Positions 4,365 to 7,587 of a DNA stretch of 7,587 nucleotides are shown piece after piece. Made by a program: the position numbers and the translations under genes. Positions within the stretch are counted from its first letter, which is position 1; the number at the start of each line of letters is the position of its first letter. Source of the stretch: Limnohabitans sp. GTDB taxonomy: Bacteria > Pseudomonadota > Gammaproteobacteria > Burkholderiales > Burkholderiaceae_C. Location of the stretch: positions 1 through 7,587 of the forward strand of contig VEQI01000159.1 in NCBI GenBank assembly GCA_018883305.1, read 5' to 3'. Under the pieces are notes generated by a model that had not been told where the DNA came from, ran no database searches, and saw nothing but the letters and a program-made list of their open reading frames with translations.

Positions 4365-6557
4365 ATGAAGCAATGGATGCACTCCTGGGCCGCCCGCGGC
4401 ATGGCCACCCTCGTGGGCCTGGTGCTGTGTGTCACAGCCCTGGCCCAATCCGTCGTGAGCACCCCGCAAGTCCGGGCCGAGCTGTGGGTGCATGCCCCCC
4501 ATGGGCTGGTTGCCGGACAAAGTGCCTGGCTGGGCTTGTCCCTGCAACATCAGCCCGAGTGGCACACCTACTGGAAGAATCCCGGCGACTCCGGTCTGCC
4601 CACACAGCTGGAGTGGGCCCTGCCACCAGGGCTGACCACCGGACCCGTCGCCTGGCCACTGCCACGGAAACTGCCTGTGGCCGACATGACCAACTATGGT
4701 TTTGAAGGCCAGGCCTTGCTGGTCGTGCCGCTGACGGTGGGGCCCCAGTTCAATGCAGGCGCCTCCTCCGTGGACGTACAACTCAAAGCCAGCTGGCTGG
4801 TCTGTCGGCAAGAATGCATCCCGCAAGAAGCCCAGCTACGCACCACCCTCGCCCCCCGCAGCAGCCAGGCGGCCCACGCGCAAGCCTTTGAGGCCGTGCT
4901 CAAGGCACAGCCACAGACGTTGAAGTCACAAGACATGCAGGCTGAAGTCAGCGCGAATGGCTTGCGGCTACGCATGGCTGGCTGGCCTGCTGCCTGGCAA
5001 GGCCGAACCCTCGAACTCTTTCCGGAGCTGAACGAAGTCGTCGAGTCTGCCGCCGAGCGCCATCCCCTGGCCCGACAGTCCTGGCAAGGCAACGTCTGGA
5101 CCGCCGAGCTTCCGCTGAGCGCCATGCGCAGCACCGAGCCGCGCCGGCTGTCCTTCCTGCTGGTCGCCCAAATGGACCGCGAACGACAGGGTTTGCGCGC
5201 GCAATGGGACATCACTGGTCGCTGGCCTGCCCTGGCGCCTTTGCCGGCCAGCCTGCCCAACCCCTCTGCCGGCCCGTCGTCTGTGACCACCGCGCCACCC
5301 ACCGGCGCTCCGCCCCAGCCTGGCCAGCGGTTCCAAGAGTCAGGCGCCGATCTGACGTGGTGGAGTGCCTTGCTGGGCGCATTTCTAGGCGGATTGATCC
5401 TCAACCTGATGCCCTGTGTCCTCCCTGTGTTGGCCATCAAAGCCTTGCACTTGGCCCGTGCCGACACCCCCGCACGGTTAAAGCGGCTGGAAGGCTGGGG
5501 CTATGCCGCAGGCGTCCTGACCTCCATGCTGGCACTGGGTGGCGCTTTGCTGGCACTGAAAGCTGGTGGCCAACAATTGGGCTGGGGGTTTCAACTTCAG
5601 TCCCCTTGGGTGGTGTCCGCCCTGGCCTTGTTGTTCACCCTGATCGCACTCAACCTGTGGGGGCAGTTATCCATCGAGCGCATCCTGCCTGACCGCCTGA
5701 TCGGCCTGACCTCGCGCCATCATGGCTGGAATGCCTTTCTGACAGGCGCCCTGGCCGTGGCCGTGGCCACGCCGTGCACGGCACCGTTCATGGGTGCCTC
5801 CATCGGCCTGGCCCTGAGCCTGTCCGGCTGGCAAGGTCTGGGCGTGTTCATGGCGTTGGGTGCCGGTCTGGCGTTGCCCCTGCTGTTGATCATGGAGTGG
5901 CCCGCCCTGGCCCGCTGGTTACCCCGTCCAGGCCCCTGGATGCTGTCCCTGCGGCAAGCCCTGGGCTTTCCCATGCTGGCCACCGTGGTCTGGCTGCTAT
6001 GGGTCCTGGCGCAGCAGGCCGGCATCGATGCAAGTTCCGCACTCATGGCTTTGTTGCTGCTGCTGGCCACCGGTCTGTGGGCGTTGCAGCGGCCCAGTCG
6101 CACAGCGCGTGCGCTGGCCACCCTGCTGTTATTGCTATGGCTGGCCGCCGCCACCTGGACCCTCACGAACTTGCTGCCTTCAGAACCCGTCTCCACCGCA
6201 ACCCGAACAGACGCCACCTGGCAATCCTGGTCTGAGACGAGGGTCCAACAGCATCTGCAAGCCGGCCAACCCGTGTTTGTGGACTACACGGCCGCTTGGT
6301 GCATCACCTGCCAGGTCAACAAGCGCACCACGCTGGCGCAAGCCAAGGTGCAAGAGGCATTTACCAGGCACCGGGTGGTGCTGATGCAGGCAGACTGGAC
6401 TCGGCAAGACCCAGCCATCTCGGCGTCGTTGGCCAGCTTTGGCCGCAGCGGTGTGCCAGTCTATGTGCTGCACCGACCTGGCCGCGATGCTTTGCTGCTG
6501 CCTGAATTGTTGACGCCAGGTGTGGTGCTGGACGCCCTGAACACCCTTCAACCCTGA
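4365..6557 (+). CDS. dsbD: DsbD/ScsB-type thiol:disulfide reductase
   Basis: A 730-aa inner-membrane protein in three parts. A signal peptide (basic residues to Arg11, hydrophobic 13-26, likely cut after ALA at 27) leads a periplasmic domain (about 30-325) with WHTYWKNPGDSG and a cysteine pair Cys147/Cys151 (CRQEC), of the type seen in ScsB. About eight hydrophobic segments (332-604) carry the DsbD-type redox cysteines Cys351 (LNLMPCVLP) and Cys471 (ATPCTAPF). The C-terminal thioredoxin-like domain has AAWCITC (Cys646/Cys649) and cis-Pro698. In this family electrons pass from cytoplasmic thioredoxin through the membrane cysteines to periplasmic partners for disulfide isomerisation, cytochrome c maturation or copper tolerance. 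It is longer than E. coli DsbD (about 565 aa), mainly through the ScsB-like N-terminus, so scsB is a reasonable alternative name. The ATG at 4365 is preferred: it directly precedes the signal peptide, while the ATG at 4326 adds 13 residues and overlaps the creatininase start. Confidence 0.9.
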   Translation: MKQWMHSWAARGMATLVGLVLCVTALAQSVVSTPQVRAELWVHAPHGLVAGQSAWLGLSLQHQPEWHTYWKNPGDSGLPTQLEWALPPGLTTGPVAWPLPRKLPVADMTNYGFEGQALLVVPLTVGPQFNAGASSVDVQLKASWLVCRQECIPQEAQLRTTLAPRSSQAAHAQAFEAVLKAQPQTLKSQDMQAEVSANGLRLRMAGWPAAWQGRTLELFPELNEVVESAAERHPLARQSWQGNVWTAELPLSAMRSTEPRRLSFLLVAQMDRERQGLRAQWDITGRWPALAPLPASLPNPSAGPSSVTTAPPTGAPPQPGQRFQESGADLTWWSALLGAFLGGLILNLMPCVLPVLAIKALHLARADTPARLKRLEGWGYAAGVLTSMLALGGALLALKAGGQQLGWGFQLQSPWVVSALALLFTLIALNLWGQLSIERILPDRLIGLTSRHHGWNAFLTGALAVAVATPCTAPFMGASIGLALSLSGWQGLGVFMALGAGLALPLLLIMEWPALARWLPRPGPWMLSLRQALGFPMLATVVWLLWVLAQQAGIDASSALMALLLLLATGLWALQRPSRTARALATLLLLLWLAAATWTLTNLLPSEPVSTATRTDATWQSWSETRVQQHLQAGQPVFVDYTAAWCITCQVNKRTTLAQAKVQEAFTRHRVVLMQADWTRQDPAISASLASFGRSGVPVYVLHRPGRDALLLPELLTPGVVLDALNTLQP

Positions 6558-6584
6558 CCACGCTGGCGCACCACGCCCCAACTC

Positions 6585-7103
6585 ATGAGCACCCTCGCCC
6601 TGCTTCAACAGTGCCGCACCATTGCCGTGGTGGGGCTCAGCCCCGACGAGGGGCGTGACAGCCACCGCATCTCCCGCTACATGCAGGCCCAGGGTTACCG
6701 CATCATCCCCATCAACCCTCGGGCTCAGGAAATTCTGGGCGAAACCGCCTACCCGAACCTGACCGCCGCAGCCGCCCATCACCCGATTGACCTGGTCAAT
6801 TGTTTTCGTCGCTCGGAAGATATCCCCCCCATCGCCCGAGAGGCTGCCGCCGTGGTTGCGAAAGGGCTATGGCTGCAACTGGGCATCCAAAACGATGAAG
6901 CCGCCGACTGGGCGCGGGCCCAGCACCTGGATGTGGTGCAAAACTGTTGCATCAAGGTAGAGCATGCACGCTTGAAGTCCAGCGGATTACTCCACCAGTA
7001 CAGCGCCTCTTCACGGTCATCAGACGGCCGGGACAGTCCGTCAGACCTGCCACAATCAACGTATGACAGCCTTTGCCCCCCTACAAAACGACACGTTCCT
7101 TAA
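6585..7103 (+). CDS. CoA-binding domain protein (YccU-like)
   Basis: A 172-aa cytoplasmic protein with one CoA_binding_2-type Rossmann fold like E. coli YccU (about 137 aa). TIAVVGLSPDEGRDSHRI (12-29) is the nucleotide/CoA-binding loop after the first strand. YRIIPINPRAQEILGE (38-53), DLVNCFRRSED (69-79) and GLWLQLG (94-100) are family landmarks, and CIKVEHARL (122-130) is the usual C-terminus. No enzymatic activity is established for this family. Here the frame continues about 42 residues past the usual end into a Ser/Arg/Asp/Pro-rich tail and stops 41 nt inside hemE. A TGA in the +1 frame at 6973-6975 lies exactly where the family usually ends, so a small indel (real or a sequencing error) could explain the tail. 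It follows dsbD by 27 nt with no terminator visible. No clear Shine-Dalgarno is seen. Confidence 0.87.
   Translation: MSTLALLQQCRTIAVVGLSPDEGRDSHRISRYMQAQGYRIIPINPRAQEILGETAYPNLTAAAAHHPIDLVNCFRRSEDIPPIAREAAAVVAKGLWLQLGIQNDEAADWARAQHLDVVQNCCIKVEHARLKSSGLLHQYSASSRSSDGRDSPSDLPQSTYDSLCPPTKRHVP
7048..7056 (+). promoter_or_regulatory. Extended -10-like box before hemE
   Basis: TGCCACAAT is a TGn-CACAAT extended -10 form ending 6 bases before the hemE ATG, inside the end of the CoA-binding frame. A good -35 is not visible; GGGACA (7030-7035) is only 15 bp upstream. If active, it would give a leaderless or near-leaderless hemE mRNA independent of the upstream genes. Confidence 0.4.
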
Positions 7104-7587
7104 AGCCTGCTGGCGCCAGGCCACCGACCACACACCGCTGTGGCTGATGCGCCAGGCAGGTCGCTACCTGCCCGAATACTGCGCCACCCGCGCCCGCGCT
7201 GGCAGCTTCATGGGACTGGCCACAAATGTCGATTACGCTACCGAAGTCACCTTGCAGCCACTGGAACGCTATCCGCTGGATGCCGCCATTTTGTTCAGTG
7301 ACATTCTGACCGTGCCAGACGCCATGGGCCTGGGCCTGAGCTTTGCGCAAGGTGAAGGGCCGCGTTTTGCCAACGTGGTTCGTGATGAAGCGGCCGTGGC
7401 TGCCCTGGCCGTCCCGGACATGGACAAGTTGCGGTATGTGTTTGATGCCGTCACCTCCATTCGCCGCGCCCTGAATGGCCGTGTCCCCCTGATTGGCTTC
7501 TCGGGCAGTCCCTGGACCTTGGCCTGTTACATGGTGGAAGGCGGTGGCTCCGATGACTACCGGCGAGTCAAGCAGCTGATGTACAGC
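7063..7587 (+). CDS. hemE: Uroporphyrinogen decarboxylase HemE (5' part, cut by window end)
   Basis: The first 175 residues of a protein usually about 350-370 aa; the frame is open to the window edge. HemE removes the four acetate carboxyl groups of uroporphyrinogen III to give coproporphyrinogen III in haem synthesis, in the cytoplasm and without a cofactor. Diagnostic motifs are PLWLMRQAGRYLPEY (25-39, with Arg30 and Arg34 binding substrate carboxylates), ILFSDILTVPDAMGLGL (76-92, with the essential Asp80) and GFSGSPWTLACYMVEGGGS (145-163). The ATG at 7063 gives the usual short N-terminus before FLKACWRQ. The gene overlaps the preceding CoA-binding frame by 41 nt in another frame. No Shine-Dalgarno is present, but an extended -10-like box lies 6 nt upstream. 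Confidence 0.97.
   Translation, partial: MTAFAPLQNDTFLKACWRQATDHTPLWLMRQAGRYLPEYCATRARAGSFMGLATNVDYATEVTLQPLERYPLDAAILFSDILTVPDAMGLGLSFAQGEGPRFANVVRDEAAVAALAVPDMDKLRYVFDAVTSIRRALNGRVPLIGFSGSPWTLACYMVEGGGSDDYRRVKQLMYS

Noticed and set aside
4694..5467. Minus-strand open frame of 257 codons inside dsbD
   Set aside because: It mirrors the high-GC codon pattern of dsbD, has Arg/Ser-rich composition and no domain signature.
1..7587. Mobile element, CRISPR array, tRNA, or defence/secondary-metabolite system
   Set aside because: No terminal inverted repeats with a transposase, no regularly spaced repeats, no cloverleaf-like sequence noticed, and every sizeable coding region is assigned to a known family.

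Overview
The window comes from a betaproteobacterial chromosome, most likely order Burkholderiales and family Comamonadaceae. That placement rests on the first 310 nt of a 16S rRNA gene on the minus strand, whose V1/V2 text matches what I remember of Comamonadaceae. The protein genes (Uup, a DsbD/ScsB-type reductase, HemE) fit a Gram-negative aerobe. All gene calls come from reading the sequence; no database search was run.

Layout: 1-310 is the 5' end of 16S rRNA (minus). 311-852 holds no protein gene. It contains the rrn leader (boxA and a set of nested hairpins), at least two and possibly three tandem minus-strand rRNA promoters, two inverted repeats, and a divergent promoter for uup. 853-2751 is uup (ABC-F ATPase, plus). 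2819-3487 is a histidine-phosphatase-family protein (plus). 3518-4327 is a creatininase-family metalloenzyme (minus), convergent with the phosphatase. 4365-6557 is a three-domain DsbD/ScsB-type thiol:disulfide reductase (plus), divergent from the creatininase gene across 37 bp. 6585-7103 is a small YccU-like CoA-binding-fold protein (plus) whose frame runs into hemE. 7063-7587 is the N-terminal half of uroporphyrinogen decarboxylase hemE (plus), cut by the window edge.

How the genes relate: rrn and uup share one 542-bp divergent regulatory region, so two translation-related functions lie back to back. dsbD, the CoA-binding gene and hemE run in the same direction, 27 nt apart and then overlapping, and could be co-transcribed. 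DsbD-type electron export (cytochrome c maturation, copper resistance) and haem synthesis are loosely connected, but the grouping may be fortuitous.

This looks mainly like core housekeeping chromosome. I see no mobile element, CRISPR array, tRNA or defence system, and no convincing undescribed multi-gene system. The points most worth checking are: a recurring arrangement of a -10-like box 6-9 nt before the ATG with no Shine-Dalgarno, suggesting leaderless transcripts; the phosphatase with Ser where the second catalytic His normally lies; the nested rRNA leader structure; and the overlong CoA-binding protein.
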